From Acanthosoma haemorrhoidale (lineage: Eukaryota > Arthropoda > Insecta > Hemiptera > Acanthosomatidae), in assembly GCA_930367205.1 (NCBI GenBank), contig OV884011.1, positions 90,505,474 to 90,569,473 of the forward strand: a stretch of DNA of 64,000 bases, in the 5' to 3' direction. The notes under the pieces were generated by a model. That model made no database searches, was not told where the DNA came from, and saw nothing but the letters and a program-made list of their open reading frames with translations. Positions 36,790 to 48,689 of this stretch are shown one piece after another; within the stretch, counting starts at the first letter, position 1, and the number at the start of each line of letters is the position of its first letter. Position numbers and translations under genes: made by a program.

Positions 36790-38376
36790 GGTTATATATC
36801 AGAGTTACAACATTAACTGATTGTTAAATACCATATCATGTCCTTTCCACTTTTCATTGCGGTTTCCTGCCTCAACGCGTACCATTTCTTTTTTATTTCA
36901 CCTATTGAGGTATTTAACCTAAACAAAAAAAATTTAGTAAAGCGGTATTCACTTTCATTTAGGGGAATATGACAACAGTTCCAATAAAATCAAAAGAATC
37001 TTGTTCTTATGTTTTTTTTTCTTACTGTTTATTGTTTGCTTTAGTAAAAGATGAGAAAGGAATCTTCTAATTTCAAGAAAACAGAATAGTACATGAAACA
37101 TAAACATTAAAGAATGTTTGCTTAACTTATAGACTAGATCTCTGAGCCCTCATCTAAACATTTCTATGTCAAAATAAGAATTCCAATATCTGCAAGGAGA
37201 TTCAAGCTATCTTCTAGTTTTAAAGTAGGACCTGTTTGGATCATATACCTCGTGGTATTAAAATAAAGTTTCTTCGTACAGCCACGTTAAAAATATACAT
37301 AATATTTAAAAGGTCCCTCTTGGATCAACTAATATATTTGCTGAATCTGCAACACTCTGTTTAAATATGTCCTTGTATGCTCCTTCCTTAGATAGTTGAT
37401 TACTATCACTTTTTACAACAGGGTTTGTAATTAATTTTGAATTTGTGATTTCTGTTTTAAATATTTGGAGTCTATTTGGTGATTCACCTGTTTCTATTAA
37501 AGTATGCAATTTTCTTCACGTAACCTGCATGATTTTCTTATAAATTAACCTAAATTAAATTCTCGTTAACCTGCCCTCTCTCTATCAATAATATTTCGTT
37601 TACTTGAGAAGCTCTTATAAGCTGTGTATTGCACAGTTTGCCTTCTTTTAAAGAGTTAGTTACCTGTAGAAGCATGTATTTTAATCAATATTGCATTAAA
37701 TCTAAATTTAAAATTGTTGTGCTTCGTTCGATACCTTTGAATTCACTGATTTTATTCCTCCTTAATTTGGCATGAAAACTAACACCGTATTAAAATTTCT
37801 TTTAAAGTTCTATATTTAGTTTAGCTTGATATATTTTCCTTAATTTGCTTAATTCTTCTTCTTGTAATATCGATTATCGCTAGGGAATGAAATGTGTATG
37901 GAGCTCGCAGGTGAGACGTGGTTCGCATACCAGAAATATGGAGAATATAAAGTATCTATACAAAGTAATTTTTAATTTACTCCATTTAGCTGTTTTGGAA
38001 AAATAAATTGCTCTTTTACTATATATAGCTTTCTACTAGCTGGTGACGTTTAATCTTTCACAAGAGTGGTTGAATTTGTTGAGATTTCAGCTTTTGTTTC
38101 AAAGAAAAAGAATCATTATCAAATTGTTTGGCTCTAGCTCTTGAGAAAATGAAGTAGTAGAAAATTTCGCCATTTTTATTTGACTTCATTTTCAAATCAT
38201 ACTTTTTACATCCTGACATACTGTTGGGACTGGTGTCTGCGTGTTCGCGTTATGAAACTTTTCAGCCCACAAACCATAAACTCTATAGGCTTACGTGTAT
38301 AAAGATTATAGTATTATCATTGCAAGTTCTAGTGGTTAAAAAAGTCAATGCAACTAAAAAACAGTTCCCAGTGTAA
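36790..38376. other. AT-rich stretch with no supported gene
   Basis: A 67-codon minus-strand frame at 37306-37509 shows no domain. Nothing else is seen. Confidence 0.4.
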
Positions 38377-39000
38377 GTAACACTCGTGAAGATGTAAACG
38401 GTAATCTATAAGAAAAACATTCCTTACCAGTCCTTCTGAAAATGTACTTTATTGATAAAGAAACCTGAAAAGATGTTAACATCGATGACCAGCTGACAAA
38501 AAAATAAAAATATAATGGAGTTAAAAACTACGCTCGTGACGGTGCGTTTCAATACCGAATTGCCACGTCAAATAATCACAATGAACATCAAATTGAGATA
38601 GGCTACAAGAAATGTACAGGTGTCACATATTTTAGTCTTCATAACAATGTTTTAATTGCACTCAAATTACTATTGATAACACTCGTGAAGCATAGTTATT
38701 GGGACATACCATATTTTTGAAGAAAAAGCTTTCTCCTGGTCAGGAATCGTTTTCCAGCACGGGTGGCACAAAGAAATGTAGTGGCTGCTACTTTTCTTCA
38801 AACTCTGGGCGCCGCCCATTTCTTATGACAAATATTTAAAACAACCGCTTACATTGGGCAAACTGTTTCATAAATTACAAGGTAATATACAACACAACTG
38901 TTACACGTATGGAAATTTGGAAGAAAAAAAAAAACCTTACGAGTTTTCACTGTGATGAACTTGCTAAATTCCATGGGACAATAACACTTGTGAAGTTTTT
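38377..39000 (+). repeat. Possible degenerate spaced repeat marked by CACTCGTGAA
   Basis: CACTCGTGAA occurs at 38381 and 38690, CACTTGTGAA at 38985 and CGCTCGTGAC at 38531. Spacings are 150, 159 and 295 bases, close to multiples of 150. The first, third and fourth are preceded by (A/T)AA. Sequence between them is not clearly alike, so it is either a very old tandem array or coincidence. Confidence 0.25.
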
Positions 39001-40236
39001 AACTTCTACTCTGAAATAACATTTTACGTTATGGTACTGCAGCGATTTTAATATGCGCATCTAGTGTTCATGAAGAATTCCATTGTTTTGTTTTTTTATT
39101 GTAGATAACCTACCTAATAGCTTCTGTGAAAATATAGATTTAACGTTTCGGGACTTCACAGGGTAAAATAATTTGAGAATGACTCGATAGCTTTTTTACA
39201 TTTTCAATCAGTGGCGTTTAAATCGTTTTATTAACAATGGTTTTATAGTTCTCAAGGACAGACAATTTTTTATTTGAATTATGACCAAATACTAGATTTC
39301 CTTCAGCTGACTAAACCGCTCAAACATCCAACAAAACCTGATATTTCTATGAATGCCTAATGTATGACTTAGAAGCAGGTCATTTTCGCAGTGTGCGGGC
39401 ATTTTCGAACTTCTCTAGAAGGCCGGCCATTTACCAGCCTCCAGGTATGTTTTATGTATGTAATGGTTTTTGCCAGCGGTGATTAGATTCCGTGTAAGGC
39501 CGCTGTCCGCCAGCTGGGTATGTCCCTAACCATCTCTAAAGCGCCGTACAAACGTACAAGAGATGACTGGGAGATGAGAGGTGCCCCGCTGGCAGCTCCC
39601 ACAGCCGTGACCGTGTCCCCCGCATGCCTCATCCTCCGCTAGGCCGTTTTTTCCATGTTCCCACTCGAGTCCGAATCAGACGCCAACTGGGGCCGTCTAA
39701 ACTCTCCATTCGTAACACCTACATTTCTGTCTTACGCCCTTGGCGATATGTGCGCTTTCCCACGCCGCCTTGACTTTTTTTTTTTTTCCTCTCGCCGTGA
39801 ATTTTTATGAGCGAGAAAACTAGCTCTTGTTCAATACCTTGATAACTTTCAATAAGAACCTGTGTCTAGATTGTTCAATAGGAATGGACCACTCTGTATA
39901 CATGTATTAGCAAATTTCTTAATTGATCGTTTCCTTCTTCTGTTGCCTATTTGATTCTCGTCTAATTAATGAACATAATGGCATTTGGATGGTATTTATA
40001 CTGAATTTATATATTTTGTATTTACTTGAATGTAACTGTATATCCCAGGATATTAAGTTAACGAGTTATTATGACAGTTTTAGGCACTAGGTCTTCCCCT
40101 ACCTTTGAAGATTATTATACCCTAACATTTGTTTAGTTCTTCCTTAAAGCATCATGTGGTGTATACTCTTGGAGCAAGATTTAGACCTTAGAGCGTGGTT
40201 TTCTGATAACATAAGTTTTTAACCCTCGTTTACTAC
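39001..40236. other. Spacer with GC-richer patch (about 39400-39770)
   Basis: The patch at 39400-39770 is clearly more GC-rich than its flanks and contains several CG dinucleotides, but no readable protein or window repeat. It is followed by a 13-base T run at about 39776-39788. A conserved noncoding element is possible. Confidence 0.25.
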
Positions 40237-40407
40237 TGTTGCGTCAACCTCTTAATTACGAATAATTAGAAGTTCCCCTTTTCTCGGTCCAGAAAATATC
40301 TACTTATGTTTCCATATTGTAATCATAAACTTAAGGCGTCAGTAGGAGAGAGGAAAACTGCTGGTGGGGGAAACAGCCGCCGGTGGGGGAACCCCCCCTG
40401 GCCTGCC

Positions 40408-40415
40408 TATACAAG
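40408..40415 (+). promoter_or_regulatory. TATA-like box of solo LTR copy 1
   Basis: TATACAAG aligns with TATATAAC in copy 2 inside a conserved GGCCTGCCTATA block, the expected U3 core promoter. Confidence 0.55.
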
Positions 40416-40462
40416 TCTTGTGGCAGTAGAGAGACCGTACAGAACCGGCACTTGGAACACTG

Positions 40463-40504
40463 CTCTCTCTCTTTCTCTTTCTGTCCCCCTCTCTCTCTCT
40501 CTCT

Positions 40505-40535
<31 letters not shown>
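40463..40535. repeat. (CT)n microsatellite inside the solo LTR
   Basis: Alternating CT/TC with C-run interruptions. The corresponding place in the other LTR copy (about 45627-45652) has only a few CT units, so the tract expanded after insertion. Confidence 0.9.
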
Positions 40536-40537
<2 letters not shown>

Positions 40538-41121
40538 CACTGGCACTTGCTGCTCTGCTCAAACCATGGCCTTATTATTCAACTACCTCTGCATCTCTCT
40601 CTCCTAGCCTCGCTATGTTTTAGTCCGGCCTTGTCTGACCTCACACCTTCCTAGTGGGATTATCTACCTTCGTCTCGCTATAACTAGCACCTCCTTGGGA
40701 GAGATCCTTCCTTGTGGACGACGGTCTTTGGGGCCCTACAAACTTTACCTTGAAGCGTCTCCCCAGCGATCCAGTCTGCCTCTCTCTAGTTCACACTCGC
40801 CTTTGGGATCCGGACGGTTTTCGCCTACCCTTAGATACCGAGTGTGAATTCGTGGTCATTCGAAGACCACATAAACAACCCATAATACATACCCTATTCC
40901 TCTGCTCTTGAACATACGCCAATGTCGTGGCACACTTTCTAAGTTCTTATGGAGACAGATCAATACAAATAAAGCTTTGGCCGACTAGGCCACCAACAAA
41001 GGAGAAAGACCCCAAGGTCCACTCATTTTATCTCTTTCTTGACGCTCGCCGGACAGTGGTGGGCCGTATTGGCCCTAGCCCACGATGGACTTCCCCTAAC
41101 CCTTAACATCCCGACAATAGA

Positions 41122-41238
41122 CTTTTGATTCCACCGAAATACTATAAACGAAAATGTCTCTACAACGTTCCGATCTAAGGAGACAAAATTATCAAGGAGA
41201 GAATCTATCCAGTTTGGCTCAAGCCAGAAATTGACAAC
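41122..41238 (+). repeat. 117-bp direct repeat, left copy
   Basis: Begins near TTTTGATT and contains AACGTTCCGATCTAAGGAGA, then CAAAATTATCA and GAGAGAATCTATCCAGTTTG. The same unit recurs at 41896-42013 at about 85% identity. It begins five bases after the end of the solo LTR. Confidence 0.85.
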
Positions 41239-41895
41239 CTGATTTGCTCTAGCCGCCTACCGAAAATTCAATTCTTTGCCTGAAATCATCAAACATAGCC
41301 TGATTCTATTGAATAAATATAATTGAATCATATAAATATCATTACATATACGGATTTGGTTGTGGCCTAAACGAAACGTATTATGTGTTAGTATTTCAAT
41401 TACTTTAATTATTTCTGCCAATGCTAATGATTTTCTACAGAAATGTTTGTGATAGCCAAGTGTTGTAGAATAATGTACTCCAAGGCCTTGGATGATAATA
41501 CGAAGGAGTGCACCTTGCAGTGCTGGCCGGCGGGGCGGGTTAAATGATTCATGATACGAGCGGGAACAAGCCGCACTTTTTCTCTCACATCCTCGCCAGA
41601 TCTCATTTATATTTGCTAGTGGCCGCGCCTATGTGAAATGTTCATTTATGAAGCTTTCTTATGTATCTAGCGGGGGAGAAGGCCAGTCTTCCAGACCCTG
41701 GGATCCTGTTCCGCTTCGCTGTCGCCATTAGCAACAGAATGAGCGTTGAGAATATTTGCTCTATCCGCCCTGCTTAAAAATATTTCAACTATGCCAACAG
41801 CGGGCATATTCTAACAGTACATTGTAATTTTCAGAAATGGGGAAATAGAGTCAAAGCTACTCTACTCCTCCTCAAGAGAATCTAAATTTTGGAGA
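41239..41895. other. Sequence between the direct repeats, with a GC-richer patch (41490-41790)
   Basis: The patch includes GGCCGGCGGGGCGGG near 41525 and a GC-rich block near 41655-41735. No ORF or repeat match was found. Unknown; possibly conserved noncoding DNA. Confidence 0.25.
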
Positions 41896-42013
41896 TTTTT
41901 GATTGCATCTAAATATCATCAACGAAAAAGTTTCTATAACGTTCCGATCTAAGGAGACAAAATTATCATGGAGAGAATCTATCCAGTTTGGCTCTAGAAA
42001 GGAATTGACAATA
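41896..42013 (+). repeat. 117-bp direct repeat, right copy
   Basis: Second copy of 41122-41238, offset 774 bp. The upstream flank is not LTR-like, so the shared unit ends at the same place on the 5' side in both copies. Confidence 0.85.
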
Positions 42014-45000
42014 TAACATGCTTTTTTATAGTTTTTTTTTTTAAAAGACACTTTTAAAAATATACGAAACGTTGCATCAAATAGAGTGGTTATTGGGAAC
42101 TTTCTATGATTTATAAATCTTTGATGTTCTTGAACTCTTCTAGGTACTGAATAGTGTCCTTTCCCTGGCTTGCTTAAGTAAATGGAGTTGAAGTTTTTAT
42201 GTTGTTATTCCCCCATTATGTCTTTGGGGCACGTGAACAATTTTTTTTTTTTCATATGATTGCTGGGGCTTGTTACAAAATTAATTAGACTATTAAAATA
42301 TACATTAAAAGGAACGAATCTATTTACATCATTCTAAAACGTATTTATATGTACTGTAGTTGTCTACATTTTATATAATTTATATAACCAAATATTAATA
42401 ATATTTTGCAATGAAATGCTCATTGAACATTGTTCTGAAAATTCACAAAGGTACAAAGGTGGTAGGGCTCACCTTATGAATGAACAAACGTTCTACCGTG
42501 ATTGGGTTATCATGGTGTGCAGTATTACAAGGAGATGTAGATGCGTCATTTCAGCGTGAAGACAACCCTCCTGTCTCCTTCACACAACACGCCTTTGAGA
42601 GACCTTTATGCGTCTCCTCTGTTTCGGTCTTGTGATCCCTTTGTATCTAGAGTCATGAAATTTTCTATGGTCATCTCATTTGAAGTCACGAGCCCTAGAA
42701 AAAATATACATCCTGATTAATCATTATCAAGAATCATTAATCAACAATTTTAGTTATCAAATCAAAACTCGACTTCCTGATCGACAAGATGTATTTTTTT
42801 GCATATCCCTCTTTTGCTTTATGCTATGATAAAATTCCTGTGGCTAAGGGAAATAACAAGGAAGATGTGGGAAAGAACTATCGAAAAATGGTATCTATAA
42901 TAGAAATAATAATGTTAATGAAATAGTCATTCAACCGGTTCAATCACCCAACCGGACAAGCATAGGTTGCTTTCAACTATGGAATTTTTTTGGGCTAGTA
43001 GTACATGCTGTCACTAGTACAAGACTTATTATACTTTGGTATTTAGGGAAGTGAATACAGAACTATAAATTTAATTTCTCTTTATAGTAACTGCTTATTC
43101 AAATGAATTTATTTATCGCAATAAATAGTAGGGCAGCCTGCAGATGACTTTGCCATTTGGAATATTCTTCTGTTGTCAAATTTATTGCCCGACATAGCCT
43201 TCCTAAATCCGAAAATGAGAACATAAAGTACCGCCCTATAACGGATGAATGGTTGGTCAGTTTGGTTTTTTATAAACGAGTCTACGTCTGCAGTAAAGAG
43301 TGTGATAAATAGAGTTATATTTGCACAAAATCATTGCTAGGAGAAATAAAAATCTGTTTATATATAGATGTAAATAATTTACTGTTATGTGAATTACACT
43401 GATTGTAGTTTTGTACATTTTTAATTTTAATTATAATAAAACTTGGAAATAAAATGGATAAGATATAATCTAAGGTTGACAAATTTCATGTATTTTAATT
43501 TTGCTTGATATCACGGACAGGCAGGGGATTTACTCCTACCTTCCCTAATTGTTGAATTGATAAAGAATAATTTATCCAAAAACATCACCTGTTTTCATGA
43601 CCAAATATCCATGATCTTTCCAATTTTATGTCTTCCTATGAAATATTATTTGAACAAAACTTATTAATTAATTTTTTTATGAACCAAACATATCACTACA
43701 ATATATGCTAATTTAATATAAAAGAGGTACTAAAACCCCAATTAATTCTGGGTTTTATCATCAGTTTGTAGTTTTATTATTACTACTTAAAATGTTTTTA
43801 TTATTTAATTAAAACCGAAAAGTTAATTGAATTTAATAGCAATGCAATTTAACTGATCTGAAAGTAGTGTCTTTAGATCAGCTGAGTTGAATTTTTTTAA
43901 TGGGATATTATTGGTTTGTTTTTTTCCAAAACCGGGAATCCACTTTGTTCCTAATCTGTCTTTTTGGTCATTGCTATGTGGTTCTCTATTCAAGTTATAG
44001 AGACATAAAATTTCTCGAGGAGTTCTCAACATATAATTGAGAAGATTTGACAAATGCAGCGATCGCCATAAAACATGAGTTAGATTCATGCATTAATCAT
44101 TTGGCATTAGTACAAGATATGCATCTATAATTTTGAGTACGATATGAAATTAAAGATCTTGACACATATTGATCATGTGTGGGGGTTTTCAGTGGGCTAT
44201 AATTACGAAACCGTCTCCTATTTGTATTTAAAATATTTATTTCGTTGTGATAGTATTTTGAAAGTTTTACTTGAAGCGTTAAAAGTGATTTGTTAATCAA
44301 TCACTTGCCATTTTCAAATAATGTTTTCCTGCCATATTAATAAAGCAGATTGAAATGTTAATCTTGACGTTCTGGTTCATAATTTGAAATATGTGGTATT
44401 GCGGCTTTTCTTAAGACTTTAAATATGTTTTCGGTCAGATATCATTGATGATATCTTTGTGCTAAGAAAACACATAGAACTTATTCTTCACAAATGGCAA
44501 TAATTGTCTATTGACTCACACCGTCCGAGGTCCTCTCCTGGTAGCCACGTAGCCTCTCAGATGAATGGACGCCAACATAGCTATCGCTGTGAAGAACCTA
44601 AGTCAAGTTGCATCCGGGATAATCTTCCTCATTCCAGGAGGAGTATCCACATTCCAATTGATCCTTACCTTACTGGGATAAATAAGGTTGTTCTTTGAGA
44701 GGGATTTAAAGCATCCAGGTGTGACGGTAGAAGTAAACGATTTTTCTTTAATTATGTATATTTTTTTTTTATCCATCAACTATCTAACATTATTTCTTAG
44801 AAAACTAGTTTGCTTAATCAATGTATAACTGTGCTGTACAGGGAATAGAGAATTTTTTTTTTTGTGTAAATGGACCAATAATCAACGTTTCAATAATTGT
44901 CTCATTAGTCTAAGCGCAATGGCTAAACTTTTGCCAGAGGACCAAAGTTAACAATTAAAGTGTTTGTGTTATTATGAAAGAAATGTAGAAATGGCAAATC

Positions 45001-45392
45001 CTATTATTTTATTTATGTTACATAGCAAGGCTTTATGAATTCTACGCCGTCTTCCTTAGAGGGTACCACCCCATATACCATAGTCGATTTCTCAATCGGA
45101 AATAAATTTCGAATTTACCAATTTAGCCATTGTCATCTCTGCTTTAATATAATAATTGTGCTCTACATATTTAAAAAAAAATCATTTAGGAACATCCTAA
45201 GATGGCTGTAATATTTTAAAATTTCATTCTTAAAACCCATCATACCAACAAGTGCAGGTTTTGTACTAACAACACTCTTTGTGATGAAATTAAAATCTAC
45301 CTTATTAGGTAGTAAATATTTCCTAGAAAACTAATTTGCTCACATCACATTAGGGAATTGAGCTCATTTTGTTTTTAATTGTTAAACAGGTA
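42014..45392. other. AT-rich stretch with no supported gene
   Basis: This 3.4-kb stretch lies between two same-strand LTR copies but has no gag-pol motifs, primer-binding site or polypurine tract. It is therefore not the interior of one retrotransposon. A 64-codon frame at 44504-44698 is less AT-rich but unassigned. Confidence 0.45.
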
Positions 45393-46188
45393 TGTTGTGG
45401 CCACCTCTTAATTACGAATAACTAGAAGTTCCCTTCTTCTCGGACCAGAAAATATCTATCTATGTTTCCATATGTTTAATAAAGCTTATGACGTCATTTG
45501 GAGAGGGGGAGATCCTAGTGGGGGAAACAGCCACAGGTGGGGAGCCATCCCCACCACGGCTGGCCTGCCTATATAACCCGAGCGCCTTAGGGCGGAAAGC
45601 AGAAAGAACCTAACCGGCACCTAGAACACTTCTCTCTCTGCATCTCTCTCTACTAACCTCGCTATGTTTTAGTCTGGCGTTGTCAGATCCCACACCTTCC
45701 TAGTGGGAATCTCTGCCTTCATCTCGCTAAAACGAGCACCTCCTTGGGAGAGACCTCTCCCTCTCTAACGATGGTTGCGGTGGCCCTAAAAACTTTACCT
45801 AGTAGCGTCTCCCAAGGCAATTCAATCTCGTTCCGGTTCACACTCGCCTTTGTGGTACGGACGGTTTTCGCCTACCCTCAGATACCGAGTGTGAATTCGT
45901 GGTCGTTCCAAGACCTCATAAACTACCTATAAACCTACCCTGTTCCTCTTCTCCTTAACATAGTGCACTGTCAGGGCACACCTTAGATCTTATGGAGTCA
46001 GATCAAAACGAATTAAGCTGCCCGCCTACTAGACCGCCAGCCAAGGTGAAAGACCGCAGGTCCACCCTCCTTATCTCTTTCTAGGCGCCCACCGGACGGT
46101 GGCTAGAGGTTGTAGCGACCCTAGCCCGCGGCGGGCGTCTGGGCGTCTAATCTCCACTTTGGGGATATTTGACAATCTTGTCCCGACA
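45393..46188 (+). mobile_element. Solo LTR, copy 2 (796 bp)
   Basis: Starts TGTTGTGGCCACCTC and ends TGTCCCGACA. It has a clear TATA box (TATATAA, 45570-45576) in the GGCCTGCCTATA block and the full set of family blocks seen at 40237-41116, about 80% identical. AATTAA near 46008 stands where copy 1 has AATAAA. No internal retrotransposon sequence adjoins it. It ends about 110 bp before the mariner element. Confidence 0.8.
45570..45576 (+). promoter_or_regulatory. TATA box of solo LTR copy 2
   Basis: TATATAA within the conserved GGCCTGCCTATATAA block. It is a candidate U3 promoter; activity is unknown. Confidence 0.55.
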
Positions 46189-46297
46189 AGTTGTTTATGT
46201 TACAAGGGTACAAAACATTATTTCAGTGTATTTCGGCTTATTTAATGGCTACATTGAACCACAGTTAAATGTGCTGTCAGTCTATGACATCATAATA

Positions 46298-47550
46298 CTG
46301 GGTTGGCAAGAAGGTGATTTCGGTTTGCGCCAGTAGATAGCATTATGTTTGTTTCATTATTCTTTTGTCAATGTTAACATTTTTTTCTTTTGAGATTTGG
46401 TAGTCAATACCTTTAGGTTGCTATAGAAAGAAATTCAGTTTAATTTTGTTTACAATTGTCAGTTTACGGTCAGTTTTAACATGGAGTGTAAAAATAAGCA
46501 ATTTCGACACATTTTACTTTTTTATTTCATAAGGCAAGAAGACGGCTGAATCTCAAAGAGATATGTGAAGTTTATGAGGTTGATTGTCTAACAGAACTCC
46601 CTCGTCAGAATTAAAAAAATTCTTTCAGTTTAGAAAATTTCGTTCTGGAGATTTTTCACTGAAAGATGACCAAAGTGTTGATTGGCCTTCTGAAGATGAT
46701 GATGACAAAATGAAAGCCATATAACTGTGCGAAAGATTGCAAAAAAGTGAAATGTATCACACAAAACAATTGACAATATTATACGACGTTTTGGACTTGT
46801 TAAGAAGCTTGATATTTAGGCTCCGCACGAATTAAAGAAATTCACGTAACACGACGAATCAATATTTGTGATACCAATTTCAAACGTAATTGACCATTTT
46901 TTGAAACAAATTATCACTGGCGATGGAAAATGGATCGTCTACAATAACGTTAATTGAAAAAGATCATGGTCCAAGCATGATTAACTATATCGAATGGTGA
47001 ATCGTATCAGAAAAAGATCATGTTGTCAATTTGGTGGGATTACAAAGGTGTTGTGCATTTTTAGCTGTTTCCAAACAACCGAACGCTCAACTTAGATGTT
47101 TACTTCCAACAACTTATGAAATTGGAGGAAGCCATCAAATAGAAAAGACCAGAATAGGCAAATCGCAAAGGAATCGTGTTCCATCATGACAATGCGAGGC
47201 CTCGCACATCTTTAGCAACACGTACGGAACTATTGTAGCTTGGTTGGGAAGTAGCATCCCCTTAGAGCCCCTACCCTGCACCATTGGATTATCATTTATT
47301 TTGAAGTTAGCAAAACTTCTTAAATGGTAAAAATTTCAGTAATAACGATGACCTCAAATCACCCTTCGTTGAGTTTTTTGCTGATAAAGACCAGAGGTTT
47401 TATGAGCGCGGGATCATGTTACCAGAAAGATGGCGAAAGGTCATAGAACAGAATGGAATATATTCGGCTAATTAAAGTTAATTTTGTTATAGAAAAAATT
47501 GAGTTTTATTTCACACTAAAAAACCGAAATTACTTTCTTGCCAACCTCAA
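46298..47550 (+). mobile_element. Mariner element, full length but inactive (1253 bp)
   Basis: The left inverted repeat reads TGGGTTGGCAAGAAGGTGAT and continues TTCGGTTT. The right one is its complement (AAACCGAAATTACTTTCTTG then CCAACCTCA). TA dinucleotides flank both ends (46296-46297 and 47551-47552), as expected for mariner. Length and single internal transposase frame fit the family. The ends resemble those of mellifera-type mariners, which is a tentative subfamily call. Confidence 0.9.
46481..47460 (+). pseudogene. Mariner transposase pseudogene
   Basis: An ATG at 46481 opens MECKNKQFRHILLFYF, the start of mariner transposases. After a frameshift the frames give TAESQRD, VYEVDCLTE and KFRSGDFSLKD (N-terminal helix-turn-helix region). 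The hallmark WVPHEL appears as stop-A-PHEL (TAG at 46817-46819). Catalytic blocks remain: ITGDGKWIVYNN with the first Asp at 46922-46924, HDNARPRTSL with the second at 47188-47190, and LDYHLF with the third at 47287-47289. The second and third Asp are 32 codons apart instead of 34, with two stops between. At least three stops and two frameshifts make it inactive. Confidence 0.9.
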
Positions 47551-47552
47551 TA

Positions 47553-48105
47553 TAATCTTAAGTTTTATAATTCAAATAGACAAAGAGAATTTAGCTATGT
47601 CCCCGATTCCTAGTTTTTGGTATTTCGACGGATTCATTTTACTTGGAACGATCAGCACTATTTATAACAGGCTCTATTTATTGTGAGCAATTACACTCTT
47701 AATAAACAATACAAAAGATAGATGGGCTCTTTAGGGACTCATTTTTCTCATTATTAGTATTATAAACTCAGAAATCGTTTATTATTATGAGTTTGGCATT
47801 TATTTTTATCAGTGCTCTGCCTTGTTTATTACCTGTTTATATATTTTATAAAGATTTCATTACTTCTGTTAACTAAATATATGTCGTGTGATCTGGATAA
47901 TTTTGAGTCTTATTGTATTATTTGACGCCGCGCTAGTTGATCTCTTATGGGCAAATGTCTTTAAGCTTTACTTGAAAGGTGCGACTATTTCATGGGAGCT
48001 CAAAAAACAGGATTAATTTAGTTAAATGACATTTGATGAAGAAAGCCATAGCTCCCTCCCATACGGTGTATTTGTTTTGAAAATTTATTGAATGGGATTG
48101 AGTGA
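47553..48105. other. AT-rich spacer
   Basis: Nothing recognised between the mariner and the first LINE fragment. Confidence 0.4.
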
Positions 48106-48424
48106 CTGACGATGTGATTAAGAGCGTCCTGAGGCCAGCTCTACTGTTTGGGACACCACTCTTTAGATTCCTACATGCCAGCACCATAACTCGACTCCAG
48201 AGCTTCCAGAACAACATCCTGCGAACGGCACTGTGGCATACCCCTTTTCGTGAAATGAAGGATTCGGACATGCACGAAAAGTTCGAGCTTCCCACCATCA
48301 CTGAAGCAATCAGACGACGTCACATCAAGTTCTTCGACTCGATGAAGCACAGTCTAATCCCGATGTGGGTGCTAGAATCTCAGTACCCGTTGCCTGGAGC
48401 CAAGAGGGCATCACTGGTCTAACA
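48106..48424 (+). pseudogene. LINE reverse transcriptase C-terminal fragment, copy 1
   Basis: An unbroken frame reads VIKSVLRPALLFGTPLFRFL, then LQSFQNNILRTALWHTPFRE, MHEKFELPTITEAI and HIKFFDSMKHSL. These are the I-Y-K-S-V-x-R-P-x-L-x-Y-G, L-Q-x-x-Q-N-x-x-L-R and D-L-x-x-P-x-x-x-E-x-I blocks of Jockey-superfamily LINEs. It is 5' truncated just before 48106. After MKHSL it diverges from copy 2, so it may belong to another subfamily. Coding-quality sequence over about 100 codons suggests it is younger than the other LINE relics. Confidence 0.8.
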
Positions 48425-48689
48425 GACCGTATTAGCTCCGAGACGGTGAAAGGAATTTGACGTCTTCCTGTATATGAAATGTAAATATTACTGAAATTTT
48501 CTAATGTGTCTAAGTTAGTTGTTGTACGTTATTTAAAATCATATATCCTATAATCCTATAAAATCATCGCACTGACATGTGGGACGTGGGTTTGGTTGGT
48601 TCTTAGGTGCCGTTCATGTCCTAGTCCTCTCTTCGGCTCGCACTAGTGGACTGTTCAAATGAGTTTAAATACAACAGTGTTGGTGTCGT

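Larger units (their letters stand above)
40237..41116 (+). mobile_element. Solo LTR, copy 1 (880 bp)
   Basis: Starts TGTTGCGTCAACCTC and ends ATCCCGACA, the TGT...ACA inverted ends of an LTR. It shares order and sequence with 45393-46188 throughout: the opening CCTCTTAATTACGAATAA block, GGGGGAAACAGCC, GGCCTGCCTATA, GCCTCGCTATGTTTTAGTC, AGATACCGAGTGTGAATTCG. A TATA-like TATACAAG lies at 40408-40415 and AATAAA at 40968-40973, so U3, R and U5 can be placed. A (CT)n expansion (40463-40535) accounts for part of its extra length. No primer-binding site or gag-pol follows, so it is solitary. Obvious target duplications are not preserved. Confidence 0.8.

Noticed and set aside
40306..40623. Plus-strand 105-codon frame with a long Ser-Leu repeat
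   Set aside because: It crosses a (CT)n microsatellite inside a solo LTR; the openness is a composition artefact.
41117..45392. Interior of one LTR retrotransposon between the two same-strand LTRs
   Set aside because: No primer-binding site after 41116, no polypurine tract before 45393, no gag-pol motifs, and the LTRs are about 20% diverged with unequal structure. They are better explained as independent solo LTRs.
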